Shown here one piece after another: positions 53,362 through 61,647 of a DNA stretch of 64,000 nucleotides. Position 1 is the stretch's first letter. Every line of letters begins with the position of its first letter. Where the stretch lies: contig JAGRIU010000029.1 in NCBI GenBank assembly GCA_020443075.1, positions 62,001 to 126,000 of the forward strand, written 5' to 3'. The notes beneath the pieces were generated by a model. It searched no databases. It was given only the letters and a program-made list of their open reading frames with translations, and was not told the origin of the DNA. The DNA is from Alphaproteobacteria bacterium. GTDB lineage: Bacteria > Pseudomonadota > Alphaproteobacteria > Micavibrionales > Micavibrionaceae. A program made the position numbers and the translations under genes.

Positions 53362-53568
53362 TTAATACCCGTCGCGTTCGCGGCGTTTGCGATCCATCTT
53401 ACGCGCGCGGCGCACAGATTCGGATTGTTCGCGGGCTTTCTTTTCAGAAGGCTTTTCGTAATGACGACGCAGCTTCATTTCGCGGAAAATGCCTTCACGT
53501 TGCATTTTCTTTTTCAGCGCTCTGAGGGCTTGTTCGACATTGTTATCGCGTACATTTACACTGACCAC
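53362..53568 (-). CDS. rpsU: Ribosomal protein S21
   Basis: bS21 is a small, very basic 30S subunit protein. The 68-residue product reads [20 protein letters not shown] followed by [20 protein letters not shown], the family sequence. The start is GTG at 53566-53568, with GGAG about nine bases upstream, since no in-frame ATG fits. It is alone on the minus strand between the yejE terminator and two hairpins at 53596-53654. Confidence 0.96.
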   Translation of the reverse strand: MVSVNVRDNNVEQALRALKKKMQREGIFREMKLRRHYEKPSEKKAREQSESVRRARKMDRKRRERDGY

Positions 53569-53595
53569 AGTGCATCACTCCATTCTAATGTGTTA

Positions 53596-53622
53596 GGCCT
53601 TCTTTCGGAGGCCGGGTTTTTT
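53596..53622 (+). terminator. Plus-strand terminator-like hairpin upstream of rpsU
   Basis: GGCCT (53596-53600) and AGGCC (53609-53613) enclose an 8-base loop, followed by GGG and six Ts. In the rpsU (minus) direction it lies in the leader. Confidence 0.5.
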
Positions 53623-53623
53623 C

Positions 53624-53654
53624 AAAAAAACAGCCCCTCTTAAACGAAGGGCTG
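53624..53654 (-). terminator. Terminator of yejF
   Basis: On the minus strand CAGCCC pairs with GGGCTG over a 12-base loop and is followed by seven Ts, 67 bases after the yejF stop. Confidence 0.8.
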
Positions 53655-53720
53655 GGCTTTGTTAACATTTCGGGCGGACGGACGCAAGGGAAAATTTAGG
53701 GCACGTCCTTGGTTCAAGCT

Positions 53721-55364
53721 TCAGGCCGCTTTGCGGGTTTTGAGGTTTAGGGCGGCCTCGAGCAAGGCTTTGGTGTATTCATCCTGCGGGTTTTCGAAGA
53801 TTTCATGCGCGGGACCGGCCTCGACGACCTTTCCGTCTTTCATGACGATCAGATCATGGGCCATGGCTTTGACGACGCGCAGATCGTGACTGATGAACAG
53901 ATAGGAGAGATCGTGGCGGGTTTGCAGTTCGCGCAACAGGTCAACGATTTGCGCCTGTACGGAGAGATCGAGCGCGGAGGTCGGCTCGTCCAGTACGATG
54001 AATTTCGGGCGCAGTGCGAGCGCGCGGGCGATAGAGATGCGCTGGCGCTGGCCGCCGGAGAATTCATGCGGATAGCGATGGCGGGTTTCGGGGTCCATAT
54101 GCACGTCTCGCAGCGCTTCGATAATGAGTTTTTCGCGGGCGGATTTATCGAGATCGCGGCGGTGGACCTTGAGCCCTTCGCCGATGATTTCTGCGACGCT
54201 CATGCGCGGAGAAAGGCTGCCGAACGGATCTTGAAACACGATCTGCATGTCGGCGCGCAAGGGAAGCATTTCGCGGCGGTTATAGCGCGCGATATCTTGG
54301 CCTTCGAAGCGGATTTGGCCTTCGACCTTGAGGAGGCGCAGCAGGCCAAGGCCTAGCGTGGTCTTGCCCGAGCCGCTCTCGCCGACCACGCCGATGGTCT
54401 GGCCTTTTTTAGCGACAATGTCGATATTATCTACAGCCTTAACCCAAGAAGTTGGGTGGCCAAAGAAATTCTTTGTTTTCGGGAAGTGAATGCGCACCCC
54501 CCTGCCCTCAAGAATGACCGGAGCGTTGTTGTCGGCCTTGACTGCGTCGCCTTTGGGCTGGGCGGAGAGCAGCATTTTGGTGTAGTCGTGCTGCGGGCTT
54601 TTGAAGAGCGCCTTCGTTTCGCCCTGCTCGACGATTTTACCGTTTTGCATGACGCAGACCTGATCGGCCATTTTTTCAACGATGGTCAGGTCGTGGGTAA
54701 TAAGAATGAGCGCCATGTTCAGGCGTTTTTTAAGATCGTTCAGGAGTTCAAGAATTTGCGCCTGAATGGTCACATCCAGCGCGGTTGTGGGTTCGTCCGC
54801 GATCAGAAGCTGCGGGTTATTGGCGAGCGCCATAGCAATCATGACACGCTGGCGCTGGCCGCCGGAGAGTTGATGCGGGTAGGCATCGAGGCGGGTTTTA
54901 AGGTTTTCCAGGCCGACGAGATCGAGGAGTTCGGCGACGCGGGCGCGCGCTTGATCCTTATTCATCTTCTGGTGCAGAAACAGCACCTCGGCGATTTGTT
55001 TTTCGATTGTGTGCAGCGGGTTGAGGGCGGTCAGAGGCTCCTGGAAAATCATGCCGATTTGCTGGCCGCGGATGGTGCGCATAAAGCTGTCGCCTTTGCC
55101 CACCAGTTCTTCGCCTTCGAACAGGACGGAGCTTTCGGACGTGTGCGAGGCCAGCGGATAGGGCAGAAGCTGCATCACCGAGAGCGCCGTGACCGACTTG
55201 CCGGAGCCGGATTCACCGACGAGGGCCAGCGTCCGGCCTTTTTCGAGAGAAAAACTCACATCATCGACCGCGCGGAACTTATTGTTTCCGGGGCCGCCAC
55301 CATCACTGCGCGGGCGCTTGAAATCAACGGAGAGGTTTTGGACAGTGAGAAGCTTTTGATTCAT
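53721..55364 (-). CDS. yejF: Peptide ABC transporter ATP-binding protein YejF
   Basis: YejF is the fused double ATPase of the Yej importer. The 547-residue product (ATG at 55362-55364, [20 protein letters not shown]) has two ABC modules. The first has Walker A GESGSGKS, signature LSGGQRQRV and a Walker B of the [12 protein letters not shown] type. The second has [17 protein letters not shown] and [12 protein letters not shown]. The nine residues upstream from GTG-like starts have no family likeness. It is on the strand opposite to yejABE, separated by rpsU, so the importer genes are not one operon. Confidence 0.95.
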   Translation of the reverse strand: MNQKLLTVQNLSVDFKRPRSDGGGPGNNKFRAVDDVSFSLEKGRTLALVGESGSGKSVTALSVMQLLPYPLASHTSESSVLFEGEELVGKGDSFMRTIRGQQIGMIFQEPLTALNPLHTIEKQIAEVLFLHQKMNKDQARARVAELLDLVGLENLKTRLDAYPHQLSGGQRQRVMIAMALANNPQLLIADEPTTALDVTIQAQILELLNDLKKRLNMALILITHDLTIVEKMADQVCVMQNGKIVEQGETKALFKSPQHDYTKMLLSAQPKGDAVKADNNAPVILEGRGVRIHFPKTKNFFGHPTSWVKAVDNIDIVAKKGQTIGVVGESGSGKTTLGLGLLRLLKVEGQIRFEGQDIARYNRREMLPLRADMQIVFQDPFGSLSPRMSVAEIIGEGLKVHRRDLDKSAREKLIIEALRDVHMDPETRHRYPHEFSGGQRQRISIARALALRPKFIVLDEPTSALDLSVQAQIVDLLRELQTRHDLSYLFISHDLRVVKAMAHDLIVMKDGKVVEAGPAHEIFENPQDEYTKALLEAALNLKTRKAA

Positions 55365-55374
55365 AACCTTATTT

Positions 55375-55433
55375 AACCACAACGGGCGCAACGATCACGA
55401 CGTTTTTTTGTTTTTTATAAGAAATCGTTGTGG
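55375..55433. repeat. Inverted repeat with CCACAACG arms upstream of yejF
   Basis: AACCACAACG (55375-55384) is opposed by CGTTGTGG (55426-55433), with ACGATCACGACG between. Related sequence is found at 58207-58234 and, inverted, at 58645-58672. Confidence 0.4.
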
Positions 55434-55487
55434 GCGTCAGGTTTGTTTTTTCAGTGCGGGCGAAAAGTTAAGACATCCGGTTTTTCA

Positions 55488-55517
55488 TTGACCGGCCGAA
55501 TTGTAATGTGCTTATAT
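55488..55517 (+). promoter_or_regulatory. Candidate promoter of first tandem unknown gene
   Basis: TTGACC (55488-55493), an 18-base spacer and TTATAT (55512-55517). The upstream block TTAAGACATCCGGTTTTT (55468 on) recurs before the second tandem gene (56130 on). Confidence 0.45.
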
Positions 55518-55552
55518 TTTTTATGAAAACAATAAAAACAGGATAGTCTGCT

Positions 55553-56074
55553 ATGGTTGCATATTGCGATGAAATGAGCCCCATTGGGGTGGGCCGTATA
55601 TGGAGAAACTCTACAACTCACGCCGCATTTTGCCCTCGAACGCAAACAGAGCTCACTATTTTTGATTTTTATAATGAATGCAAGGCCTTGTACGGATCCG
55701 GATTTGCGCTCATATATACGGATAATTTTGACAGAAAAGATAAATTTGAGCACGTTGAAGCCACAAATCTGGATGCTCATGCGTTAATAAAACGGATTCA
55801 AACCGGAAACATGGATGGCGCGGAGGTTGATTCACAGCAGAGAGTTTTGGCTATCCTTGATCTTGGAAAACCATTCGAAGAGCAATGGCCATACAGCCCA
55901 GGCACTGTTAAGTACCGGGAGCAGTTAGTCAAACGTCCGGTCATATCACCGCAGGTGATTTGCCGAGACGATATGGACTTTAAAAGCCGAAAGCCCTACC
56001 AAGGCTTGTTCAATAACGGTCCTCTCAAAGGGATTGTTCAGGGTGGAAAACCACCAGAACCAGTCGGCGAATGA
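55553..56074 (+). CDS. Hypothetical protein, tandem paralogue 1
   Basis: The 173-residue product is of unknown function. Its middle and C terminus (GSGFALIYTDNFDRKD, then AILDLGKPFEEQWPYSPGTV and RPVISPQ) align with the next gene's RFVVMYGDK, LLDTEQSFQAQWPFVPGL and HPVISLPR, so the two are paralogues. No signal peptide, membrane helix or catalytic motif is evident. A 24/25-identical block precedes both genes. It is followed by a copy of the argH 3' end (56082-56128). Codon use is more AT-rich than the neighbours, consistent with recent acquisition. Start ATG at 55553 lacks a strong ribosome binding site. Confidence 0.6.
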   Translation: MVAYCDEMSPIGVGRIWRNSTTHAAFCPRTQTELTIFDFYNECKALYGSGFALIYTDNFDRKDKFEHVEATNLDAHALIKRIQTGNMDGAEVDSQQRVLAILDLGKPFEEQWPYSPGTVKYREQLVKRPVISPQVICRDDMDFKSRKPYQGLFNNGPLKGIVQGGKPPEPVGE

Positions 56075-56081
56075 TCATCCC

Positions 56082-56128
56082 GCTATTTCTTCACACTTAA
56101 AACCTTGTAAATTTCATCGGTGATGCGG
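56082..56128 (-). pseudogene. Second copy of the argH 3' end
   Basis: On the minus strand this reads RITDEIYKVLSVKK and a stop, the same 14 C-terminal codons as argH (56887-56932). The 47-base copies differ at five positions, and all five are synonymous. The rest of argH is absent, so this is a displaced tail, not a gene. Confidence 0.8.
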
Positions 56129-56129
56129 A

Positions 56130-56154
56130 TTAAGACATCCGGTTTTTTATTGAC
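56130..56154 (+). repeat. Duplicated upstream block of tandem genes
   Basis: A 25-base segment starting TTAAGACATCCGGTTTTT and ending ATTGAC matches 55468-55492 with one mismatch. It begins directly at the end of the argH tail copy. Confidence 0.75.
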
Positions 56155-56208
56155 ATAGAATACTTCCTGTATTACGAAAAAACGAGATCAAAAAAGGATG
56201 CATAAAAA

Positions 56209-56880
56209 ATGCCAAAACGTTCGAATCCGTTGGGTCAGCTAGAACAAAGCCTGGCTGCTCTAGAGGAATTCTCAAAAACTGCACCTGAGCTTGTGGCAAG
56301 CCTTCGAGACACCTTAGAGCGGTATAAGGGCGGCGAGGTTGACAGCGCCGCGTTGTATGACGCGGCAACAGCGCTTTCAGGGCCTTTTACACAGGCGCAC
56401 ACAAAACATTTTGACGTATTATGGACGACGGAGGACATAGATCGCGATGAGGGGGCTCGGCGATTGCGGAATGAATGGATTCAATCCGGGAGAGTTTTTA
56501 CGCCGAAGTCTCCGATTGAATGTGATTTATGGCGCAAGTTTCATGAGTTTAAGCAACAAGGATATCGCTTTGTTGTGATGTATGGCGATAAGAGTGGAAT
56601 GGGCAGCCATCCCATAGAGGCGATTGAAAACGATCAAGACGCAAGACGCATTTTATCTCACATACAGTTTGACCGTGAGCTAAGCCTTATGGCTTTGCTC
56701 GATACGGAGCAATCTTTTCAAGCGCAATGGCCCTTTGTTCCCGGGCTCATTCAACAGCCACAAGATCTGTATCATCATCCCGTTATTTCGCTTCCTCGGG
56801 ATGAGGCAGAAGCAAAACCTGATGGTGATTATATCGACGGGGTCGCTACTCGTGTAGACGAGCATATGCTGCTGCGTTGA
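56209..56880 (+). CDS. Hypothetical protein, tandem paralogue 2
   Basis: The 223-residue product has an N-terminal helical region absent from paralogue 1 (LEQSLAALEEFSKTAPELVA), then the shared domain: FKQQGYRFVVMYGDKS, ILSHIQFDRELSLMALLD, QAQWPFVPGL and HPVISLPR. No membrane helix or known motif is seen. AAAAAAGGATGC lies before the ATG at 56209. It ends six bases before the convergent argH stop. Both paralogues look like recently inserted or duplicated genes at the argH 3' boundary. I do not recognise the family. Confidence 0.6.
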   Translation: MPKRSNPLGQLEQSLAALEEFSKTAPELVASLRDTLERYKGGEVDSAALYDAATALSGPFTQAHTKHFDVLWTTEDIDRDEGARRLRNEWIQSGRVFTPKSPIECDLWRKFHEFKQQGYRFVVMYGDKSGMGSHPIEAIENDQDARRILSHIQFDRELSLMALLDTEQSFQAQWPFVPGLIQQPQDLYHHPVISLPRDEAEAKPDGDYIDGVATRVDEHMLLR

Positions 56881-56886
56881 TTCCGG

Positions 56887-58230
56887 CTATTTCTTCACGC
56901 TTAGCACTTTGTAGATTTCATCGGTGATGCGGGGTTCGACGAATTTCATGTCATCGAGCGGGAGTTCGTCGAGTTTGCAGCCCTTATCCTCGGCCATTTT
57001 GACGATGCGTCCGGTTACGTGGTGGGCGTCGCGGAATGCCAGGCCCAGACTTATCACCAGCCAGTCGGCCAGCGCGGTGGCCGTGGTGTAGCCCATTTCG
57101 GCGGAATTGAGCATGGCTTGGGTGTTAAAGGTCGCGGTTTGCAGCATACCTTTAGTGGCTTCAAGACACAGAATGAGCGTATCGTAGCTGTCGAAGACGG
57201 GTTCCTTGTCTTCCTGTAGGTCCTTGTTATAGGCCAGCGGCAAGCCTTTGAGGACTGTCATCATCTGGATCAGGTTGCCGTTCAGGCGGCCCGTTTTACC
57301 GCGCACGAGTTCGGCGGCGTCCGGGTTTTTCTTTTGCGGCATGATGGAGGAGCCTGTGCTCCATTGGTCGGAGAGCTTCATAAAGCCGAATTGCGGGGTG
57401 GCCCAGAGGATGATTTCCTCGGCTAGCCGCGAAAGGTTCAGGCCGCACTGGGCGCAGCAAAAGAGGAACTCGGCGGCGAAATCGCGCGCGGATACGGCAT
57501 CGAGCGTATTGACCATCGGGCGTTTAAAGCCGAGCTTTTCCGCCGTGTAGTCACGGTCGATCGGATAAGGCGTACCGGCTAGCGCGGCCGCGCCCAGCGG
57601 GCATTTATTCAAACGCTCCGCGCAATCGCGCAGGCGGGTTTTATCGCGGTTGAGCATCTGCGCATAGGCATCGAGGTGGATGCCGAGCGTGATGGGCTGG
57701 GCGGCCTGAAGATGGGTGAAGCCGGGCATGATATCGCCTGCGTGTTTGTCGGTGAGATCGCCGAGCGTATCTTGCAGCGCCTCGATCCGCGCGATGAGGT
57801 TTTGCGCGGCTTCGCGTGTCCACATGCGAAAATCTGTGGCGACCTGATCGTTGCGGGAACGCGCGGTATGAAGCTTGCCTGCGGGCTCGCCGATCATTTC
57901 TTTCAGGCGAGATTCGATATTCATGTGAATATCTTCGAGCTCGGTTTTGAATTCCAGTTCGCCGCGTTCGATTTCTCCGGCGATCCGGTTCAACCCGTCG
58001 ATGATGGCTTTGGCTTCTTTTTTCGTGATGATGCCCTGCTTGCCCAGCATTTCGGCATGGGCGACCGAGCCGCGGATATCCTGAGCCCACAGGCGCTGAT
58101 CGACATGGATCGAGGCGTTGATTTGTTCCATGACGTCCGAGGGCTTTTCGGCGAAACGCCCGCCCCACATTTTATTGGCGTTGTTGTTATTTTTTTCACT
58201 CTTTTGAACCACGACGATCACTACGGTCAC
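56887..58230 (-). CDS. argH: Argininosuccinate lyase
   Basis: ArgH splits argininosuccinate to arginine and fumarate, the last arginine step. The 447-residue product has WGGRFAEKPSDVMEQINASI near the N terminus, GEPAGKLHTARSRNDQVATD, and the fumarase-superfamily signature GSSIMPQKKNPDAAELVRG. The start is uncertain. The frame opens at GTG 58230, with further GTG codons at 58221 and 58212 and an ATG at 58170 just before the conserved WGGRF. None has a good ribosome binding site, and the region lies in the CCACRACG repeat (58207-58234). I keep the longest frame, but 58212 or 58170 is as plausible. The last 14 codons recur at 56082-56128. Confidence 0.94.
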   Translation of the reverse strand: MTVVIVVVQKSEKNNNNANKMWGGRFAEKPSDVMEQINASIHVDQRLWAQDIRGSVAHAEMLGKQGIITKKEAKAIIDGLNRIAGEIERGELEFKTELEDIHMNIESRLKEMIGEPAGKLHTARSRNDQVATDFRMWTREAAQNLIARIEALQDTLGDLTDKHAGDIMPGFTHLQAAQPITLGIHLDAYAQMLNRDKTRLRDCAERLNKCPLGAAALAGTPYPIDRDYTAEKLGFKRPMVNTLDAVSARDFAAEFLFCCAQCGLNLSRLAEEIILWATPQFGFMKLSDQWSTGSSIMPQKKNPDAAELVRGKTGRLNGNLIQMMTVLKGLPLAYNKDLQEDKEPVFDSYDTLILCLEATKGMLQTATFNTQAMLNSAEMGYTTATALADWLVISLGLAFRDAHHVTGRIVKMAEDKGCKLDELPLDDMKFVEPRITDEIYKVLSVKK

Positions 58231-58234
58231 AACG
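58207..58234. repeat. CCACRACG-type repeat at the argH start
   Basis: AACCACGACGATCACTACGG followed by TCACAACG resembles the element upstream of yejF (55375-55402) and, inverted, 58645-58672. All three lie at gene starts on this strand. Confidence 0.4.
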
Positions 58235-58235
58235 T

Positions 58236-58634
58236 TTATAAAATAAAGCGTTTAATCCCGTCCTTTAGAAGTTGCGTATTAAAATTCAGGAGTAACCCTA
58301 AACGAATATCTGTCAGTTTTAAATAGGTTAGTAACTGGGCCTCGTGAACAGGCAATACTTTTTGAACCGATTTTATTTCGACAATGACTTTGTCATCAAC
58401 CAGCATATCCAATCGGTATCCGGCATCGATTTTTGTCCCTTCATGGATCAAAGGGAGTGTTTTTTGGGTTTCAACTTTTAAGTTTTGATTTTGAACCAGT
58501 TCATAGGCCAACAGGTGTTCGTAAGCATTTTCAAGCAATCCCGCGCCATATTGCCTATGGATTTTAAAGGCTGAATCCAAGATTTTCTCAGCCACTCCAT
58601 TTGCCGGATCATTTGGATGTAAATCTTTCGGCAT
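58236..58634 (-). CDS. GxxExxY family protein
   Basis: The 132-residue product carries GAGLLENAYEHLLAYEL (about 31-47), the G-x2-E-x2-Y motif, and RLDMLVDDKVIVEIKSV (about 74-90), whose D...E-x-K resembles the core of PD-(D/E)xK nucleases. The role of these small proteins is not known. Length is normal (about 125-135). It lies between the phnA-like gene and argH on the same strand, with different codon use (more AT-rich), so it may be an insertion into the arginine cluster. Confidence 0.88.
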   Translation of the reverse strand: MPKDLHPNDPANGVAEKILDSAFKIHRQYGAGLLENAYEHLLAYELVQNQNLKVETQKTLPLIHEGTKIDAGYRLDMLVDDKVIVEIKSVQKVLPVHEAQLLTYLKLTDIRLGLLLNFNTQLLKDGIKRFIL

Positions 58635-58644
58635 TCTTTAATCC

Positions 58645-58672
58645 CGTTGTGATCGTCGCGTTCGTTGTGGTT
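58645..58672. repeat. Inverted CCACAACG-type repeat upstream of GxxExxY gene
   Basis: CGTTGTGATCGTCGCGTTCG then TTGTGGTT is the reverse-complement orientation of the repeats at 55375 and 58207. Confidence 0.4.
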
Positions 58673-58680
58673 ATAGAATC

Positions 58681-59127
58681 TTAAAGCTTTTTCACAAAAC
58701 AGGTTTTGAGGACGAGGCCTTTGACCTCTTTGGTGCGGCAGTCGATTTCTTCGGGGTTTTGGGTCAGGGAAATGTTTTTCACCGTTGTGCCGCGTTTGAG
58801 CGTAACGCCCGCACCTTTGACCTCCAGATCCTTGATCAGGGTGACGTCATCGCCATCGTTGAGCGGTGTGCCGTTGCAGTCCACTGCCTTGACCGAAGCC
58901 TCCTGCCCCGTGCTTTCCCATGCGCTTTTCGGCACACCCCAGTCGGCGGCGGCCAACACTTTGGCGTCATCTTCACTCATGTTCCAGAATTCGAAGAGCG
59001 GCGCGGTCTCTAAGGCTTCGTGGCCATAGAGATACCATCCGTCAGTATCGGGGTCGAATTCGAGACTCAGGAGTTGCACGCCGTCTTTTTGGCCGGCGGC
59101 GGGGACGGGGGCTGTTTGTTTGGTCAT
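58681..59127 (-). CDS. PhnA/YjdM-like domain protein
   Basis: The C-terminal half of this 148-residue product (about 78-148) is the PhnA/YjdM domain: VDCNGTPLNDGDDVTLIKDL, then GTTVKNISLTQ and the ending LKTCFVKKL. The N-terminal zinc-ribbon of YjdM is absent. Instead there is a ~75-residue region (SLEFDPDTDGWYLYGHEALE) without the Cys-x2-Cys knuckles. The family name PhnA is historical, and a phosphonate role is not established. It is 16 bases after argG on the same strand. Function here unknown. Confidence 0.8.
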   Translation of the reverse strand: MTKQTAPVPAAGQKDGVQLLSLEFDPDTDGWYLYGHEALETAPLFEFWNMSEDDAKVLAAADWGVPKSAWESTGQEASVKAVDCNGTPLNDGDDVTLIKDLEVKGAGVTLKRGTTVKNISLTQNPEEIDCRTKEVKGLVLKTCFVKKL

Positions 59128-59143
59128 GGCTTATCTATACCTT

Positions 59144-60388
59144 TTAAGCCGCTTTGTTTTTCAAAGCCGGAGCGCGGCCGCGCACGTTGGTGTTGTTTTT
59201 CAGGCGCACGGCGTTGATACGGATGAAGCCTGCGGCGTCTTTTTGATCGTAGCCGCCCTCTTCGTCCATAGAGGATTGCAGCGGATCATACAGCGCATTC
59301 GGCGATGTACGGGCCAGCGGATAGGCGCTGCCTTTGTAAAGCTGCACGCGCACTTCGCCGTTGACGGTTTCCTGCGCCTTGTCCATGAAGGTCATGAGCA
59401 GTTCGAATTCAGGCGAGAACCAGAAGCCGTTATAGATCAACTCCGCCACTTTTAGCGACATTGTATCGCGTAGCTTCATCACTTCACGGTCCAGCGTTAA
59501 ACCTTCGAGGTCGCGGTGGGCATTATGCAGGATTGCACCGCCCGGTGTTTCATACACGCCGCGCGATTTGATGCCGACGAAGCGGTTTTCCACCATATCG
59601 AGGCGGCCGATACCGTGTTTGGAGCCGAGTTCGTTGAGGAACTGGAACAGGGCCAGCGCATTGGTTTCGCTGCGTCCATCCGCTTCGACCTTGACGGGGA
59701 TGCCTTGTTTAAAGGTCAGGGTGACGATTTCCGGCTCATTGGGCCAAGCCTCAGGGTGCGAGGTGCGGGAATACACGTCCTCATCGCACGGGGCGTTCGG
59801 GTCTTCGAGAATACCGGCCTCGTGGGAAATATGCAGCAGGTTGTCATCCTCGGAGTAAGGTTTCTTGCGCGTCGCCGTGACCGGAATGCCGTATTGATCG
59901 GCGTAATTGAGCATATCTGAGCGCCCTTTAAAACGGGTGAGAAATTCCTCCATTTTCCACGGGGCCAGCACTTTAATATCGGGCTTGAGCGCGTAATAAG
60001 ACAGTTCGAAGCGTACCTGATCGTTGCCTTTGCCTGTCGCGCCGTGGGAGACAAACTGCGCGCCTTCTTTTTCGGCGATTTCGATCTGGCGTTTTGCGAT
60101 GATGGGGCGGGCGACGGAAGTGCCGAGCAAATAGCGGCCTTCGTAGACGGCTTGGGATTTAAAGGCCGGGAAAATATAATCCGTCACAAACTCTTCTTTG
60201 AGGTCTTCGACGTAGACCTTGGCGGCGCCGACTTTCAGAGCTTTTGCGCGGGCTGCTTCGAAATCTTCGTCCTGACCGACATCGGCAATATAGGCCACGA
60301 CTTCATAGCCTTCCTCGATCAACCATTTGAGAATCACGGAGGTATCCAATCCGCCCGAATAGGCCAGTACGACTTTTCCTTTGCTCAT
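59144..60388 (-). CDS. argG: Argininosuccinate synthase
   Basis: ArgG condenses citrulline and aspartate with ATP. The 414-residue product has the ATP-pyrophosphatase P-loop [17 protein letters not shown] (about 7-23), [38 protein letters not shown] and a closing domain with [20 protein letters not shown]. Length is normal for the family (400-420). It overlaps the 85-residue membrane protein gene by four bases upstream, and is followed at 59127 by the PhnA-like gene. Confidence 0.97.
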   Translation of the reverse strand: MSKGKVVLAYSGGLDTSVILKWLIEEGYEVVAYIADVGQDEDFEAARAKALKVGAAKVYVEDLKEEFVTDYIFPAFKSQAVYEGRYLLGTSVARPIIAKRQIEIAEKEGAQFVSHGATGKGNDQVRFELSYYALKPDIKVLAPWKMEEFLTRFKGRSDMLNYADQYGIPVTATRKKPYSEDDNLLHISHEAGILEDPNAPCDEDVYSRTSHPEAWPNEPEIVTLTFKQGIPVKVEADGRSETNALALFQFLNELGSKHGIGRLDMVENRFVGIKSRGVYETPGGAILHNAHRDLEGLTLDREVMKLRDTMSLKVAELIYNGFWFSPEFELLMTFMDKAQETVNGEVRVQLYKGSAYPLARTSPNALYDPLQSSMDEEGGYDQKDAAGFIRINAVRLKNNTNVRGRAPALKNKAA

Positions 60389-60642
60389 AGTTTTGTTCCT
60401 TTATAAACAGCTTTCAGCCAGAAATTTTTGATAAACGGTAATGTCAGCGTTGATAGCACATAAGCGAGGGGCGGCACAAGCGCATGCAGCCATGCTTTTT
60501 CAATGCCGAGGAGTTGCAGGTAACCGCCGATGATTATATAGGTTCCCAGCGCGATGACCGTGCGGCGCGTGCGCGAGGTTTCCCAGGCTTTGTCGGCTTC
60601 GACGCGGGCATTGCGCCGGTAAATGCTTTCCACCTCATCCAT
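60385..60642 (-). CDS. Small hypothetical membrane protein
   Basis: The 85-residue product has a charged N terminus ([16 protein letters not shown]) and two hydrophobic segments (about 28-46, [19 protein letters not shown], and about 53-70), so it is probably a two-helix inner membrane protein. Its start overlaps the argF stop by one base and its stop overlaps the argG start by four, so it is read as part of the same operon. I recognise no family. Being wedged between argF and argG suggests a linked role, but none is supported. Confidence 0.65.
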   Translation of the reverse strand: MDEVESIYRRNARVEADKAWETSRTRRTVIALGTYIIIGGYLQLLGIEKAWLHALVPPLAYVLSTLTLPFIKNFWLKAVYKGTKL

Positions 60643-61556
60643 TATTCATTGCCGAAGTTAAAGCTTTTTTGCGAGACGCTGACGCCGGCGTTTTCGAGGC
60701 ACCATGCGAGGATGGCTTTTTGCGCGTGCAGGCGGTTTTCGGCCTCGTCATAAATGACGCTGGCCGGTGATTTAGCGACCTCTTCGCTGACCTCTTCCCA
60801 TTCATGCATCGGCAGGCAATGCATGAAGATGGCGTGGTCTTTGGCGCAGGCCATCAGATCGGCATTGATCTGATAGGGCCAGAATTTATCGAGTGTTTTA
60901 CCTTCCTGGCCCATCGACACCCAAGTGTCGGTCACCAGAACATCCGCATTTTTAGCGGCCTCTTTCGGATCGGCAACGTAGTGGGGGTTGCCTGCGAACA
61001 AATCTTCCGGTCCGCTCATGGCCAATTCAAAACCGAAAATGGGCGCGGCCTGAATGAATGTATTTGAGACATTGTTGCTATCTCCAAACCAAGCGATTTT
61101 TTTACCTTCGATATCACCGAGCTTTTCTTCAATCGTCAGCAGGTCGGCCATAATCTGGCACGGATGGGATTCGTCCGTCATACCGTTAATTACCGGGATT
61201 TGCGCGTGACGGGCCAGTGCCTCCATAGGGGCTTGATCGCTCATGCGGATCATAATCGCATCGACGTAGCGCGAGAGAACATTGGCTGTACTTTCAACGC
61301 TTTCCGCGCCGCCGAGCTGTATTTCCGACATGTTCATAACAATCGTATGTCCGCCGAGCTGCTTCATCGCAACTTCGAAGCTGATGCGCGTGCGGGTCGA
61401 GCGCTTGTCAAAGACCATCGCCAGCGACAGACCCTTAAAGAGTTGCGGCGGATTGAATTTCTGTTTCTTCAGCGCGTGCGCTTTTTTCAGGATCGCTTTG
61501 AGCACATCCGGGTCGATATCGGGCAGGTTGAGAAAATGTCTTGTTTCTTTTTGCAT
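60642..61556 (-). CDS. argF: Ornithine carbamoyltransferase
   Basis: ArgF transfers carbamoyl phosphate to ornithine giving citrulline. The 304-residue product has FDKRSTRTRISFEVAMKQLG (the STRTR phosphate site), GMTDESHPCQIMADLLTIEE and FMHCLPMHEWEEVSEEVAKS (HCLP, the ornithine region). In the anabolic enzyme the last motif is usually HCLPAHRGEEV, and here MHEWEEV replaces AHRGEEV, a small variation worth noting. Length is normal. It is downstream of the amidinotransferase-like gene and upstream of the small membrane protein gene. Confidence 0.96.
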   Translation of the reverse strand: MQKETRHFLNLPDIDPDVLKAILKKAHALKKQKFNPPQLFKGLSLAMVFDKRSTRTRISFEVAMKQLGGHTIVMNMSEIQLGGAESVESTANVLSRYVDAIMIRMSDQAPMEALARHAQIPVINGMTDESHPCQIMADLLTIEEKLGDIEGKKIAWFGDSNNVSNTFIQAAPIFGFELAMSGPEDLFAGNPHYVADPKEAAKNADVLVTDTWVSMGQEGKTLDKFWPYQINADLMACAKDHAIFMHCLPMHEWEEVSEEVAKSPASVIYDEAENRLHAQKAILAWCLENAGVSVSQKSFNFGNE

Positions 61557-61647
61557 GCTGAATATTTTCTGCGATTAAATGGACGAAAACAGCACGCAGC
61601 TTAGCTCAACTCAGCAGCCTGTCAAAGAAAAATCAAAGAAAGAATTA

